From assembly GCA_963633225.1 (NCBI GenBank), contig CAVGXR010000016.1, positions 1-19,882 of the forward strand: a stretch of DNA of 19,882 nt. The letters are read 5' to 3'. How positions within the stretch are numbered: position 1 is the stretch's first letter; the number at the start of each line of letters is the position of its first letter. This DNA comes from F23-B02 sp963633225 (GTDB lineage Bacteria > Bacillota > Clostridia > Oscillospirales > Oscillospiraceae). Shown in pieces: positions 19,313 through 19,882 of the stretch. The notes under the pieces were generated by a model. It saw only the letters and a program-made list of their open reading frames with translations. It ran no database searches and was not told the origin of the DNA. The translations under genes and the position numbers were made by a program.

Positions 19313-19707
19313 CTTAGGGAGAAATGATGTTTGCCGCGGCAGAATGCCGGGCGTTAAGTTATGGCTTTTTCAAAACGCAAGCATATTCTACATTGGCGTT
19401 TACAATGCGTCAACATTTGCACTGAAATTTTAATAAATTCTGCATGTCAAAAATCAAACAAAAGCGCTTTTTTCGTCATTTTAACTAAAGCGGATAAAAA
19501 AAGCTCAAAAAATTTTAAAATTTAATCTAAGTAAATTAATTAGTGTAAAATTCAATACTTTTTGCACAAACACAAAAATCGTGTGGAAGATATTTGTTCT
19601 GCGTATGAAATCGTGCAGTTTGGGGGCTTTGCGGCTTTTTTAACGGGCTTTCCGTACATAATGACGTGCAGTTTTCTCAGTATGCACTAATTACCAGCGC
19701 TAAATAA

Positions 19708-19737
19708 TTGACAATGTGTGTGTTTTCATGATATAAA
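19708..19737 (+). promoter_or_regulatory. Sigma-A-type promoter of the gene at the right edge
   Basis: TTGACA (19708-19713), 18 nt, TATAAA (19732-19737), 54 nt before the ATG at 19792. The -35 is perfect. AGGGGGAA (19779-19786) is the ribosome binding site. Confidence 0.78.
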
Positions 19738-19791
19738 GTGTTTTAGACCTGTATTACATCACACTATATTAATTATTTAGGGGGAAACAAC

Positions 19792-19882
19792 ATGGCCAAC
19801 AGACCGAACATTCTTGCGCTGGCGAGCAAGATCAGCCTTGAAAGCCTGACCTACACCGGCATCACCTACAAGGATCCCGAGT
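19792..19882 (+). CDS. Start of an unidentified protein (30 codons, rest outside window)
   Basis: ATG 19792 follows AGGGGGAAACAAC and a clear promoter, so this is a real gene start. The visible residues begin MANRPNILALASKISLESLT and continue YTGITYKDPE, with no signal peptide or membrane helix, suggesting a cytoplasmic protein. I cannot assign a family from 30 residues. The exceptionally long non-coding region in front of it and the strong ribosome binding site point to a well expressed, regulated gene. Its divergent orientation to the YkvI/reductase group makes joint regulation possible but not shown. Confidence 0.75.
   Translation, partial: MANRPNILALASKISLESLTYTGITYKDPE

Larger units (their letters stand above)
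18883..19707. other. Non-coding region of about 0.8 kb, AT-rich in its right half
   Basis: I find no gene here. The left part (18960-19185) is rich in hairpins; the middle (19256-19345) can fold into a larger structure; from about 19430 to 19580 it is very AT-rich with A and T runs, resembling an upstream activating or curved DNA region before the promoter at 19708. A plus-strand frame over 18885-19130 has no ribosome binding site and crosses the hairpins, so I do not call it. Confidence 0.6.

Noticed and set aside
1..19882. tRNA or rRNA genes, insertion sequences with transposase
   Set aside because: I looked for T-loop-like GGTTCGAATCC motifs, rRNA conserved stretches and transposase motifs on both strands and found none I could support.

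Overview
The window looks like chromosomal DNA from a GC-rich, Gram-positive member of the Clostridia, probably an anaerobic gut bacterium. Evidence for this is the AGGAGG-type ribosome binding sites, sigma-A-like promoters with TTGACA and TATAAT elements, a PlsY acyltransferase, a YkvI-type transporter, a CmpB-type membrane protein, a DUF4358 lipoprotein and a stand-alone amidase/holin pair. I cannot place it to genus. I see no rRNA, tRNA, CRISPR array, transposase or integrase.

Layout, left to right. A secreted repeat protein runs off the left edge on the minus strand (C39-like peptidase domain, two InlB-type repeats, BspA-type leucine-rich repeats). Next is a LysR regulator transcribed divergently from a two-gene unit: a prolyl-tRNA editing protein and an EamA-family transporter. 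An amidase and holin pair (minus strand) is divergent from an amino-acid permease (plus strand). A minus-strand run follows: HAD phosphatase and PlsY (ATGA overlap), then a CmpB-family membrane protein. A small membrane-anchored protein of unknown function overlaps the YhhN-family gene tail to tail. Then come a DUF4358/SGNH lipoprotein, a P-loop NTPase, and a divergently transcribed FtcD-like cyclodeaminase/cyclohydrolase. The right part holds two tandem ketopantoate-reductase paralogues preceded by a YkvI transporter (all minus strand), about 0.9 kb without genes, and the first 30 codons of an unidentified plus-strand gene.

The most unusual content is between the genes. A family of mosaic repeats occupies five intergenic regions. 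Two large copies (about 7831-8494 and 12103-12681) share inverted arms of about 150 bp and an identical central hairpin of the bidirectional terminator type. Their terminal module (about 87 bp, starting TTTTTAGAGGCGC) is tandemly repeated three times at 2043-2290 and twice at 8394-8494. Ends of this family contain or touch the stop codons of six of the genes here. Two further non-coding stretches (15294-15581 and 19040-19312) are arrays of consecutive perfect hairpins.

Functionally, the right-hand third may be one metabolic locus: transporter, two NAD(P)-dependent 2-oxoacid reductase-like enzymes, a one-carbon folate-type enzyme and the incomplete gene at the edge. This grouping is inference from position only.
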